A stretch of 54,046 nucleotides of DNA from Candidatus Gastranaerophilales bacterium (GTDB lineage: Bacteria; Cyanobacteriota; Vampirovibrionia; Gastranaerophilales; Gastranaerophilaceae): assembly GCA_944323655.1 (NCBI GenBank), contig CALUTL010000014.1:1-54046 (forward strand). Direction: 5' to 3'. This document shows positions 35,158-43,644 of this stretch, piece after piece (positions within the stretch are counted from its first letter, which is position 1; the number at the start of each line of letters is the position of its first letter). The notes beneath the pieces were generated by a model. That model had not been told where the DNA came from, ran no database searches, and saw only the letters and a list, made by a program, of their open reading frames with translations. A program made the position numbers and the translations under genes.

Positions 35158-36345
35158 ATGTCAGGCGACAGCATATCTGTTAACGTAAATCCGTATTTAT
35201 GGATGTCAATGGGGCCTTATGCATGGTCATCACACTACGGTTATGAACTTCAATTAAATGTACTTCCTGAATTCTTTTCACCTCAGGAAGCACAACTTTT
35301 CCATGGCATACTGAACCCAAACCACGTAAGCCAGTGGAATCCGTTATTCTCCGTTCCGTTTGATAACAATATTACCAATCCGTATCTTACAGAAAAAGGC
35401 TTGGAAGCAGCAAAAGAATGGGGAATTAACACATTTGAAACAGCTTTAAGAGGAATTAAATTTAATGAATCCACCCAAAAAATCAGTCAGATTAAAGGGC
35501 AATTCAGCGCATTAATAAAAGATAAAAATTTAAATGATGCACAAAAAGCAAAACTTCAAGAAATCATAGATGAAGCAACAGCAATCCAAAAAAGATTAAC
35601 CGAATACCAAAAGAAAATACAAAAGAAGGATGCAGATAAAAAAGCCTTAAATGCAGAATTTGAACAAATCAACGAAGATATACAAACACTTCATGATAAA
35701 GCAACGACAGTTGTAGAAAAAATAAAAGAGGAACTGGAGGGAACAGCCAATCCGGATGATGAAGATCCGAATGGAGTAGAAGATCCGGATGGCACAGAAA
35801 ATACCCCCGGGACAGAAAATGATCCAGGGACAGAAAATACCCCAGGATCACAAAATACTCCAGGAACACAAAATGCTCAAACCTCAAACCAGCCACAGGC
35901 GGCAAACACAAGCAAAATTACAGGAGATCCTGGGCCAAATAACACAATAGTTAAGGATGGCAAGTACTATTCCGCATACTACGGAACAGAACTTAATCCT
36001 CAATATGCATTGGGTACAGAAATGAAATTAAAAGACGGATACTCAGTAAGAGTCTGGGCAAACGGAGAAAATGTAGTTTACCGTGATTCAAACGGCAAGC
36101 AAATAATGGATCCAAAAGAATTCATTAAAAAATATCCTGATGAATACATAAAAATAATGCTTCAGCAGTTTAACAATGCACTTCCGGAAAACACAGGCGA
36201 AATAAACTATAAAAAACAAACTAATGATAAAGGTGAATTAGAAAAAATTGAATTCACATACAATGACAAGAAAGTTGTTGGAAAAGTTCCGGTTGACGTA
36301 AAGAAAATTCTTGAAAAACTGGGAGTCAAGACACAAAAAGCTTAA
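35158..36345 (+). CDS. Hypothetical protein with repeat linker
   Basis: 395 residues. N-terminal 95 residues rich in aromatic residues; coiled coil at about 100-195; acidic Pro/Gly/Asn/Thr linker 196-255 with a six-residue period (TENTPG-like); C-terminal 135-residue domain. No signal peptide, so surface location is unproved, though the coil-linker-domain layout is common in adhesins and other surface proteins. AAGGAGA site before the ATG. Long 3' UTR follows. Confidence 0.75.
   Translation: MSGDSISVNVNPYLWMSMGPYAWSSHYGYELQLNVLPEFFSPQEAQLFHGILNPNHVSQWNPLFSVPFDNNITNPYLTEKGLEAAKEWGINTFETALRGIKFNESTQKISQIKGQFSALIKDKNLNDAQKAKLQEIIDEATAIQKRLTEYQKKIQKKDADKKALNAEFEQINEDIQTLHDKATTVVEKIKEELEGTANPDDEDPNGVEDPDGTENTPGTENDPGTENTPGSQNTPGTQNAQTSNQPQAANTSKITGDPGPNNTIVKDGKYYSAYYGTELNPQYALGTEMKLKDGYSVRVWANGENVVYRDSNGKQIMDPKEFIKKYPDEYIKIMLQQFNNALPENTGEINYKKQTNDKGELEKIEFTYNDKKVVGKVPVDVKKILEKLGVKTQKA
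35794..35883 (+). repeat. Tandem 18-base repeats inside a linker
   Basis: Five head-to-tail 18-base units (35794, 35812, 35830, 35848, 35866), the first three beginning ACAGAAAAT, the last two diverged, coding for six-residue units. Copy number could vary without breaking the frame. Confidence 0.75.
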
Positions 36346-36556
36346 TAGAAAAAGAAATGACATGCATTCTGTTCAGGGAAAATTACGGAAAAAAGAAATT
36401 TTCAAAGATTTAGGAGAAAAAAAGAAAAACCCGACAAAAGCTTACCCAAAAGAGAATTTTGAGTAAAGCTTCTTGTGACAAACCATAAAATAAAGGTTTG
36501 GTAATTCCTCAAAATCGCGTAGAAATTGGACAGAAGTGAAGAGCAGGTCAGTGCTT
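36346..36556 (+). other. 3' UTR with two hairpins, no gene
   Basis: No open frame with a start site. A long hairpin (36438-36451 with 36457-36471, one bulge and one mismatch) and a second small one (36479-36484 with 36495-36500) precede the terminator. I see no known riboswitch or T-box motif; a 3'-UTR-derived small RNA is possible. Confidence 0.4.
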
Positions 36557-36588
36557 AAAGGATCCTTAAAAAATTAAGGGTCCTTTTC
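36557..36588 (+). terminator. Rho-independent terminator before the hydrogenase module
   Basis: 13-bp stem (36557-36569 with 36574-36586, one G-U), 4-base loop and a short T run. Confidence 0.75.
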
Positions 36589-36618
36589 ATAATGAAAATA
36601 TCTAAAATTGAATAGAGC

Positions 36619-36647
36619 TTGCTTTAAAAAATTAATTGAAGTAGAAT
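36619..36647 (+). promoter_or_regulatory. Promoter of the hydrogen-sensing operon
   Basis: TTGCTT (36619-36624), 17-base spacer, TAGAAT (36642-36647), 43 bases before the first ATG. Confidence 0.6.
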
Positions 36648-36689
36648 ATAGAAAGGAATGTAAGTCAGGTAGACTTGTTTGAGGTAATC

Positions 36690-36938
36690 ATGTCGAAATT
36701 AAATATAACAGTATGTATGGGAAGTTCATGTTTTGCACGCGGGAATGAGTCAAACCTTGAGTTTATTGAGAATTACATTAAAGAAAACGGACTGGACGCA
36801 GAGATAGATTTAGCCGGCGCACGTTGCGAAGGGAAATGCATTACAGGGCCAAATATCACCATCAACGGGGTTGAATATACCGAAGTTGATGAAGAAAAGC
36901 TTAAACAAGCATTAGATGAACTTGTCAAAGTGAAATAA
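36690..36938 (+). CDS. Thioredoxin-like [2Fe-2S] ferredoxin (NuoE/HydC-like)
   Basis: 82 residues from ATG 36690, preceded by GAGGT at 4 bases; an upstream TTG lacks support. Four Cys in the pattern CMGSSC...ARCEGKC bind a [2Fe-2S] cluster in the thioredoxin-like fold shared with NuoE/HydC C-terminal parts. It would pass electrons to or from the sensory hydrogenase encoded 59 bases downstream. A second copy occurs at 39946. Confidence 0.85.
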   Translation: MSKLNITVCMGSSCFARGNESNLEFIENYIKENGLDAEIDLAGARCEGKCITGPNITINGVEYTEVDEEKLKQALDELVKVK

Positions 36939-36997
36939 TGAAATAAATATATTTTATAAAGAACATCCTTACAATAGAAAAAAATACAGGGGTTAAG

Positions 36998-38719
36998 ATG
37001 AATAGTACAAATCCGGTTTACACACTTTCAAACGAGTGTCACGACTGTTATAAATGTATCCGAGAATGTCCGGTAAAGGCGATAAAGATAGAAAACGGTC
37101 ACGCATCAGTAATAGGGGAACGCTGTATAGCATGCGGGAATTGTGTAAAAGCATGTCCCTCAAATGCAAAGCGCGTAAGAACCGATATAGATAAAGCAAA
37201 GAACTTAATCCGAGCGCAGAAAGACGTGTATGTATCGCTGGCACCGAGTTGGAGCGGAGTATTTGAGATAGATTCAGAAAAGATGGTATCCGTACTAAAG
37301 AAACTTGGCTTTAAGGGGGTATCAGAAACTGCACTTGGCGCACAGGAGGTTTCGATAAAAACGGCAGAAATGCTAAATAATGCGGAGAAAGGATTATTCA
37401 TATCGAGTGCGTGTCCCGTAATTGTGAATTTCATCCGCAAATATCATCCTGAATTTGCACCTTGCGTAACGCCGGTTGGCTCACCCGCAATGACGCATGC
37501 CAAAATGCTTAAAGAGCAATACGGAGAAGACATTTCGATTGTATTTATCGGGCCATGCATAGGGAAAAAGACAGAAGCAGATGAATTCAAACTTTTTGAT
37601 GTAGCGCTGACCTTTGAGGAGCTGCGCCTTTGGCTGAATGATGAAGCCGTAGACATCACATCAATTCCGGCGAATCCGGAGAATAAATTTGTACCAAGAA
37701 GTGCTTATGAAGGTTCGCTTTACCCGATAGACGGCGGTATGAACGAAACAATCCGCAAAATAGGTGTAAAACCGGAAGTTCAGTTAATGGATATAAGCGG
37801 CCTTTTATCATTTGAAAGGGCTTTAAACCAGCTTAATCCTGAAAAACTTGATAAAGTAATCTTTGTGGAAGCATTATCTTGTGAAGGCGGATGCGTAGCA
37901 GGGCCTTGCATTTCGACAGAAAAAGCCGGAATAAGCATTGTATCGGACGTATTATCGAACGTAAAAACAAGGGAAATAGTTCCCAAAGTTCCGCAAACGG
38001 TAGTAGAGATGGCAATAGTACCGAAAAAAGTTGTGACAAGTGAATATCCGATAGAAGACATTCTAAAAACCCTTAAAAAAATAGGCAAACACACCGTTGA
38101 TGATGAACTCAACTGCGGCGGGTGCGGATATGCAACTTGTCGAGATTTAGCAAAAGCTCTTCTTGACGGGGATGCAGAGACATCAATGTGCGTTTCATAT
38201 ATGAGAAAAATTGCGATGAGAAAGGCAGCAGCGATGTTAAGATGTATGCCTTCAGCAACGGTTATGGTTGACAGCAATATGAACATTCTTGAAGCAAATG
38301 ACGCCTTTATGAGAATGTTTACCGGCGATATGTATGAGGTATTTAAAGCAAGACCTGACGGAGTGACAGGAGCTGCAATCGACAGGATAGTAGATTTTGC
38401 CGACATTTTTAAAACCATACTTGATACAGGCAAAGATCTTCACAAAGAGCATTACCCGAGCAAAAACAGGCTATACGACATCAGCGCATTTACGATTGAA
38501 GAAAACGAAATTGTAGGCGCCGTCATAACCGACGTAACCCAAACGGAAGCCAATAGAGAAAAGATTTCTCAAAAAGCGCACGAGGTAATCTCTAAAAACA
38601 TTTCAATTGTACAGGAAATTGCGTGTCTTTTAGGAGAACACATGGTAGAGACAGAAACTCTGTTAAGCAGTATCGCAAACGACTTTGACGATAAAGATGA
38701 GTCAGAAGAAAATAAATAA
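36998..38719 (+). CDS. Sensory [FeFe]-hydrogenase, group C-like, with PAS domain
   Basis: 573 residues. Two [4Fe-4S] motifs (Cys14, 17, 20, 24 and 43, 46, 49, 53), then an H-cluster domain with degenerate motifs: L1 SSACPVIV (Cys139), L2 GPCIGKK (Cys187), L3 SCEGGCVAGPC (Cys295, 299). A further four-Cys cluster follows (NCGGCGYATC, 373-398), and a PAS domain (about 415-510) and a helical tail. Catalytic hydrogenases have TSCCPxW and FxPCxxKK; the changed L1 and the PAS domain point to a putative H2 sensor, not a main catalyst. In known group C3 loci the partner is a PP2C/SpoIIE phosphatase, encoded next here. Confidence 0.87.
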   Translation: MNSTNPVYTLSNECHDCYKCIRECPVKAIKIENGHASVIGERCIACGNCVKACPSNAKRVRTDIDKAKNLIRAQKDVYVSLAPSWSGVFEIDSEKMVSVLKKLGFKGVSETALGAQEVSIKTAEMLNNAEKGLFISSACPVIVNFIRKYHPEFAPCVTPVGSPAMTHAKMLKEQYGEDISIVFIGPCIGKKTEADEFKLFDVALTFEELRLWLNDEAVDITSIPANPENKFVPRSAYEGSLYPIDGGMNETIRKIGVKPEVQLMDISGLLSFERALNQLNPEKLDKVIFVEALSCEGGCVAGPCISTEKAGISIVSDVLSNVKTREIVPKVPQTVVEMAIVPKKVVTSEYPIEDILKTLKKIGKHTVDDELNCGGCGYATCRDLAKALLDGDAETSMCVSYMRKIAMRKAAAMLRCMPSATVMVDSNMNILEANDAFMRMFTGDMYEVFKARPDGVTGAAIDRIVDFADIFKTILDTGKDLHKEHYPSKNRLYDISAFTIEENEIVGAVITDVTQTEANREKISQKAHEVISKNISIVQEIACLLGEHMVETETLLSSIANDFDDKDESEENK

Positions 38720-38752
38720 AACAAAATCCGCAAAACAAAACAGGAATAAAAA

Positions 38753-39916
38753 ATGTTTATTGACATAGATTGCAATCAAATGAAAAAATATAATCAAAAT
38801 GCATACGGGGATTATTTTGTATCCAAAAGATATCCTGATGAAGCACGTTTGATTGCGGTATTATCAGACGGATTAGGAAGCGGGATTAAGGCAAATATTT
38901 TATCCTGTATGACAGCCACAATGTTATTAAGATTCATAGAGAACGGTCAAATTCCGATAAGAAAAGCAGCCGAAATTATTATGAATTCTCTTCCCGTATG
39001 CAAAGTTCGTCACATAAGCTACTCAACATTTTCGGCAATAGATTGCGATGATTACGGAAGAGCCAAGATAGTAGAAGAAGGCAATCCTGAATTTATTTGG
39101 ATTCGGAATAACGAGGTAATGCAGCCTGAATACGAAACCATTCAATCAAAGACTTTTAAAAACCGCAAAATGCGTTTATACAAATTACAGTTAAGATTAG
39201 GTGACAGGCTAATTTTTTGTTCGGACGGAGTAACCCAATCAGGCCTGGGGGGCGGAAGATTAAAACTTGGACTTAGACGTGAAGGGTTAATTGTACTTTT
39301 GGAGGACAAATTAAAGGAACATCCTGATATATCAAGTTCAGAGCTTTCGCAATACATAGTAAACCAAGCCCGTAATATTGAAACCGACAGAAACCCAAAA
39401 GATGATATATCAGCTTGTGTATTGTATTTCAGAGAGCCGAGAGAGTCATTAATATTTACAGGCCCTCCGTATCACCAGCAAAAAGATGCTGAGTATGCAA
39501 AATTATTTGCGAATTTCAAAGGTAAAAAAGCGATCTGCGGGGGTACGACAGCGAATTTAATTTCAAGAGAGCTTAATCGTCCGATAGAAATGGATTCGAC
39601 GATAAGTATCGGCAAACTTCCGTCCTGCTCATATATGGAAGGGGTAGATTTGGTAACAGAGGGTATTTTGACATTAACCAAAACATTAGAATATCTTGAA
39701 TCAAACACTCCGGATATTGACAATGCCGCAGGGAAGTTGGTAAAATTCTTGTTAGATAGTGATTGTATAAATTTCATGGTCGGGGCAAAGTTAAATCAAG
39801 CACATTATGATCCTGCGCTTCCGATAGAGATAGAGATCCGCAAAAACATAATCAAAAAAATGGCTGCGATATTGCAGGATAAATATTTCAAGAAGGTTAG
39901 TATACAATATATGTGA
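38753..39916 (+). CDS. SpoIIE-type serine phosphatase with extra C-terminal domain
   Basis: 387 residues. PP2C-like metal-binding residues: Asp39 in LSDGLGSG, Asp158 in FCSDGVTQSG, Asp217/218 in PKDDISA. Residues 1-230 form the phosphatase; 230-387 form a second domain with GGTTANLI whose role I do not know. SpoIIE-like enzymes dephosphorylate anti-anti-sigma factors, so the output may be sigma-factor control. It lies 33 bases after the sensory hydrogenase, and its activity is the likely read-out of H2. Confidence 0.88.
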   Translation: MFIDIDCNQMKKYNQNAYGDYFVSKRYPDEARLIAVLSDGLGSGIKANILSCMTATMLLRFIENGQIPIRKAAEIIMNSLPVCKVRHISYSTFSAIDCDDYGRAKIVEEGNPEFIWIRNNEVMQPEYETIQSKTFKNRKMRLYKLQLRLGDRLIFCSDGVTQSGLGGGRLKLGLRREGLIVLLEDKLKEHPDISSSELSQYIVNQARNIETDRNPKDDISACVLYFREPRESLIFTGPPYHQQKDAEYAKLFANFKGKKAICGGTTANLISRELNRPIEMDSTISIGKLPSCSYMEGVDLVTEGILTLTKTLEYLESNTPDIDNAAGKLVKFLLDSDCINFMVGAKLNQAHYDPALPIEIEIRKNIIKKMAAILQDKYFKKVSIQYM

Positions 39917-39945
39917 GGACACCCGCACAAGTTAGGAAGGTAAAA

Positions 39946-40212
39946 ATGGAGAAAAAAATTAGTGTAAAAGTATGTTTAGGAACGACTTGTTTTGTAATGG
40001 GTTCTGCGAACTTGCAGGAATTAATCGAAATGGTTCCCAAGAAATACGGCGAAAAAGTTGAAGTAACAGGAGTTCCCTGCTTAGGCTTATGCTCAATCGA
40101 CTGGGAATTTTCAAAAGCACCTTACGTAAAAGTTGACGAAGATGTAATAAAAGAAGCGACAGTAGAAAAAGTTTTAAAAGCAATTGACGACAAACTTGAA
40201 GCTATGAAATAG
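39946..40212 (+). CDS. Thioredoxin-like [2Fe-2S] ferredoxin, second copy
   Basis: 88 residues from ATG 39946, with AGGAAGG 5-6 bases upstream; an in-frame ATG 33 bases earlier overlaps the phosphatase gene. Cys pattern CLGTTC...GVPCLGLC. Paralogue of the protein at 36690 (similar length and cluster-binding pattern). Last gene before a terminator, so part of the sensory operon; could deliver electrons to either hydrogenase. Confidence 0.85.
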   Translation: MEKKISVKVCLGTTCFVMGSANLQELIEMVPKKYGEKVEVTGVPCLGLCSIDWEFSKAPYVKVDEDVIKEATVEKVLKAIDDKLEAMK

Positions 40213-40236
40213 TTATAGAATATCGGAATTAATAGA

Positions 40237-40266
40237 AATCCCCCATTTAGAAATGAGGGATTTTTA
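40237..40266 (+). terminator. Rho-independent terminator
   Basis: 12-bp stem with one mismatch (40237-40248 with 40251-40262), followed by T5. Separates the sensory operon from the group-B-like hydrogenase. Confidence 0.75.
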
Positions 40267-40276
40267 TTAATGAAAA

Positions 40277-40304
40277 TTGAAAAAAATCTTGTTCATGAGA
40301 TAAT
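40277..40304 (+). promoter_or_regulatory. Promoter of the group-B-like hydrogenase
   Basis: TTGAAA (40277-40282), 16-base spacer, GATAAT (40299-40304), 39 bases before the ATG. Confidence 0.5.
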
Positions 40305-40342
40305 AGTTTTATAGTGGAATAAAAAATAAGGAAATTAGGAAT

Positions 40343-41809
40343 ATGGCAATAAACACCCCAAAACAAACATCTCACTTAAAAAGAGAAATACTTGTCAGAT
40401 TAATCAGAGCATTTTTAAGTGACAATTTTGCAGAGAACGCAAGATTAATCCCGTACGATATGCGTCCGAAAGGTCATGAAGTTCCATACAGATGCTGCAT
40501 ATATAAAGAGCGTGCGATTTTAAGAGACAGAGCAGTAGCAGGCTTAGGACATTCAATAGAAGAAACTGATGACAGCACATTGCTATCGAATTTGGCAGAG
40601 AAAGCACTTGAAAGAACTGAACCTGATGAAAAACCTTTAACTGTATTAACAACAGCTTGCAAAGGCTGCGTACCGTCAAGAATTTACGTAACTGATTTAT
40701 GCCAAGGATGTGTTGCAAGACCTTGCGTAAACACGTGTAAATTCGGAGCGATAAGCGTAATCAACGGTAAATCGGTAATAGATCCTGCAAAATGCAAGAA
40801 TTGCGGAATGTGCGCTCAAGTATGTCCATATCAGGCAATACAAAAAATCATAGTACCATGTGAGAATGCTTGTCCTGTCGGGGCGATTACAAAAGGAGAA
40901 GACGGACATGCCAAAATCGACTTTGAGAAATGTATATCTTGCGGCAAATGTGTATCAGCTTGCCCGTTTGGTGCAGTACACGAAAAAAGTCAGATAATAG
41001 ACGTATTAAAGAACATCAAAGCCGGCAAAAAGGTAATAGCAATGTTAGCACCTGCAATAATGGGTCAGTTACCCTGCACACCGCAGCAGTTAAAAGAAGC
41101 TATTCAAGAATTAGGTTTTGCAGACGTATACGAAGTGGCTCAAGGGGCTGATGTTACGACGAAAACCGAAGCGGCAGAATTTGTAGAACGAATGGAAAAA
41201 GGTGAAGAATTTATGACAACATCTTGCTGTGCAGGATACAATGAACTTGTAGACAAGCACATGCCGGAGATGAAGAAATTCAGATCCGACACAAAAACTC
41301 CGCTATATTACACAGCAGAGATTGTAAAAAAAGAAAATCCGGGAGCCGTAACCGTATTTTTCAGTCCTTGTGTAGCAAAACGCCGTGAAGCATTACAGAA
41401 TCCGAATGTAGATTATGTATTAAATTACGAAGAAGTAGGCGCGTGGTTTGTAGCGACAGGAATCCAAGTTGCAGAATGTTCAGAAAGCAAATTTAAAACC
41501 GAAGCTTCCGCAGAAGGCAGAAATTATGCAGTAACCGGAGGAGTTGCAGGAGCAGTTCAAAAACTTTTACCTGAAGAAATTCCGGCACACCCTGTAATAG
41601 TAAACGGTCTTGATAAACAATCAATCAGGGATTTGAAAAAATACGCTAAAAACGGAATGTGCGAGCTTGGGAATTTGATAGAAGTAATGGCTTGTACCGG
41701 CGGATGTCTTGGCGGAAACGCTACGGTAAACGCTTATAAACCTGCACTAAAACAGCTGACCAATTATGTTAATGCAAGTGAATCAATTAAAGAAAATTCT
41801 AAAGCATAA
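40343..41809 (+). CDS. [FeFe]-hydrogenase, group B-like
   Basis: 488 residues. N-terminal 100 residues without clusters; a Cys-rich block (106-132, CKGC...CQGC...CVNTC), then [4Fe-4S] motifs (151-161 and 197-207) with an extra CENAC between, then the H-cluster domain: L1 TTSCCAGY (Cys295, 296), L2 FSPCVAKRREA (Cys343), L3 EVMACTGGCLGG (Cys451, 455). L1 and L3 are of the group B type seen in anaerobes. It should reduce protons with ferredoxin electrons, the expected H2 source for the sensor next door. Own promoter and terminator. The maturases HydE, HydF and HydG are not in the window. Confidence 0.9.
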   Translation: MAINTPKQTSHLKREILVRLIRAFLSDNFAENARLIPYDMRPKGHEVPYRCCIYKERAILRDRAVAGLGHSIEETDDSTLLSNLAEKALERTEPDEKPLTVLTTACKGCVPSRIYVTDLCQGCVARPCVNTCKFGAISVINGKSVIDPAKCKNCGMCAQVCPYQAIQKIIVPCENACPVGAITKGEDGHAKIDFEKCISCGKCVSACPFGAVHEKSQIIDVLKNIKAGKKVIAMLAPAIMGQLPCTPQQLKEAIQELGFADVYEVAQGADVTTKTEAAEFVERMEKGEEFMTTSCCAGYNELVDKHMPEMKKFRSDTKTPLYYTAEIVKKENPGAVTVFFSPCVAKRREALQNPNVDYVLNYEEVGAWFVATGIQVAECSESKFKTEASAEGRNYAVTGGVAGAVQKLLPEEIPAHPVIVNGLDKQSIRDLKKYAKNGMCELGNLIEVMACTGGCLGGNATVNAYKPALKQLTNYVNASESIKENSKA

Positions 41810-41815
41810 TAATTA

Positions 41816-41850
41816 AAAGAAGCCCGAAATTAAAAATTTCGGGCTTCTTT
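41816..41850. terminator. Bidirectional terminator
   Basis: Perfect 16-bp stem (41816-41831 with 41835-41850), 3-base loop, A and T flanks. Serves the hydrogenase gene and the convergent gene at 41865. Confidence 0.85.
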
Positions 41851-41864
41851 AATAAAATTCGAAC

Positions 41865-42356
41865 TTATTTTTCGGGTATAAACAAAGGCATATATTGTTT
41901 AATAAATTTTTCTGCAGTAGCCAAAATTGACGGATTTTCGTCCATTTTTCTGTAATCTTGAATTTTATAAACATCCAGCGGAGTAACTTCTCTGAAGTTT
42001 ACTTTTTCACTTGCGGAAGGCTTATCAAACTCAACATAACTCCAATTTCTCCAATCCTGTTCAGATTCTGTATATTGAGTTGTCATAGCCCTTAAATGAT
42101 ATTTCATATCGGGTTGATCCTTAATCTGAAGTTCAACCATACTTCCATCCGGAGATTTTGCACGCAAAGTAACGGTGTCGCCGACATACAATGCACCTTT
42201 ACCATGCCTGATATTTTTAACTTCATTGTATGCAGAATTTATTTCCTGAATACCTTTATCAAGAAGTTTTTGAGATTCAGAGCTTAAAATTTTTCTTGTG
42301 CCTGTGTGGTATCCTCTAAAACTTACACTATTTCCAATAGGATTTACTGATAACAT
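41865..42356 (-). CDS. Hypothetical protein with N-terminal SFRG motif
   Basis: 163 residues, no membrane segment. Starts MLSVNPIGNSVSFRGYHTG; the SFRG at residues 12-15 recurs in other proteins here. The rest is a small mixed domain (VGDTVTLRAKSPDGSMVELQI). AAAGGAG 5 bases before ATG. No family recognised. Confidence 0.75.
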   Translation of the reverse strand: MLSVNPIGNSVSFRGYHTGTRKILSSESQKLLDKGIQEINSAYNEVKNIRHGKGALYVGDTVTLRAKSPDGSMVELQIKDQPDMKYHLRAMTTQYTESEQDWRNWSYVEFDKPSASEKVNFREVTPLDVYKIQDYRKMDENPSILATAEKFIKQYMPLFIPEK

Positions 42357-42457
42357 ATATACTCCTTTCTGTCCCTATTATTACCTATAATTTGTTGCGT
42401 TCATTATAATACGGGAAATTAGAAAATACAAATTAAAAGCCGAAATTCTTTTTGTAA

Positions 42458-42463
42458 TATAAT
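42458..42463 (+). promoter_or_regulatory. -10 box for leaderless dxr
   Basis: TATAAT with exactly 6 bases to the ATG at 42470; no Shine-Dalgarno and no clear -35. Confidence 0.5.
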
Positions 42464-42469
42464 AAGATT

Positions 42470-43603
42470 ATGGACAAGAAGAGAAAAATAAGCATAATCG
42501 GTTCAACCGGTTCAATCGGAACTCAGGCTTTGGAAGTAATTGAAAAATTACGTGATAAATTTGAGATTATAGCGCTTGCCGGCGGAAACAATGTCGAACT
42601 TTTAAAACAACAGGCAGAAAAGTTCAAACCGAAATTTGTTTATGCACAAAAAGATGTAAAAATTGACGGGATAAAAAGTTTAACAAGTCTTGATGAAATT
42701 GCCGAAAATCAGGAGAATGATATTATTTTAGTTGCCTGTTCCGGAAAAATCGGATTAAAACCGACCTTAAAAGCAATTGAAAACGGAATTGACATAGCAC
42801 TTGCAAACAAAGAAACCCTTGTAATGGCAGGCGATATTGTGATGAAAAAAGCAAATGGAAACGGGGTTAAGATAATTCCTGTTGACAGTGAGCATTGCGC
42901 AATTCATCAGTGTATTAAAGACATTTCGCAAGTAGAAAAGTTGATTATCACAGCAAGCGGCGGCCCGTTTTTACATAAAAGCATTGAAGAAATGAAATCT
43001 GCGACCGTCAAAGAAGCTTTAGCACATCCAAGATGGAATATGGGGAAAAAGATTACTGTTGATAGCGCAACTTTGATGAATAAAGGATTAGAAATTATTG
43101 AAGCGCATCATCTTTTCGGAATGGATTATGATGATATAGAGGTTGTAATTCACCCGCAAAGCATTGTGCATTCTGCTATTGAATACAAAGACGGGAGTGT
43201 AATTGCACAGCTTGGACTTCCAAGTATGCACATTCCGATTCAATACGCAATTTCATACCCCGAAAGATTTGAGGGAATTAAATCAAAAAGCTTTAGTTTT
43301 TCGGAAATTGCACGGCTTGATTTTGAAAAACCTGATTTTGAAAAGTTCCCGACCGTTAAACTTGCCTACAAAGCAGGCAGAATGGGCGGGACAGCAACAG
43401 CTTGTCTTAACGCAGCAAACGAAGAAGCAGTATTTGCATTTCTTGACGGGAAAATAAACTTATATCAAATTTACGAAATTACAAAAGAAATTTTTGATAA
43501 TCATAAACTAATTCAAAACCCGACTATTGATGAAATTTTTGAAGTAGATGAAAAAATAAGACTTCAGACAAAAGAATTAATTGAAAAAATTACCCAAAAA
43601 TAA
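42470..43603 (+). CDS. dxr: 1-deoxy-D-xylulose 5-phosphate reductoisomerase
   Basis: 377 residues. NADPH site GSTGSIGTQ (11-19), ALANKETLVMAG (110-121), metal-binding Asp139 and Glu141 in DSEHCAIHQ, ASGGPF, HPRWNMGKKITVDSATLMNKGLE and the Glu in the following helix. It makes MEP from DXP, the committed step of the non-mevalonate pathway that ispE (17414) continues. Complete. Confidence 0.97.
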   Translation: MDKKRKISIIGSTGSIGTQALEVIEKLRDKFEIIALAGGNNVELLKQQAEKFKPKFVYAQKDVKIDGIKSLTSLDEIAENQENDIILVACSGKIGLKPTLKAIENGIDIALANKETLVMAGDIVMKKANGNGVKIIPVDSEHCAIHQCIKDISQVEKLIITASGGPFLHKSIEEMKSATVKEALAHPRWNMGKKITVDSATLMNKGLEIIEAHHLFGMDYDDIEVVIHPQSIVHSAIEYKDGSVIAQLGLPSMHIPIQYAISYPERFEGIKSKSFSFSEIARLDFEKPDFEKFPTVKLAYKAGRMGGTATACLNAANEEAVFAFLDGKINLYQIYEITKEIFDNHKLIQNPTIDEIFEVDEKIRLQTKELIEKITQK

Positions 43604-43644
43604 TAAGCGGTGTACTACGTTTTGACTTACTAAATTTTCCAAAA

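Noticed and set aside
35794-35883. CRISPR-like array
   Set aside because: Units are 18 bases, contiguous, without spacers and in coding frame.
36438-36588. T-box or riboswitch before the hydrogenase genes
   Set aside because: No T-box sequence or known aptamer motif, and the region lies upstream of a terminator and a separate promoter.
37780-38433. 217-residue minus-strand frame opposite the sensory hydrogenase
   Set aside because: The plus strand encodes clear cluster motifs here; the reverse frame has no motif or ribosome site.
40404-40909. Minus-strand Leu-rich frames opposite the group-B-like hydrogenase
   Set aside because: Antisense of a conserved gene, no start signals.
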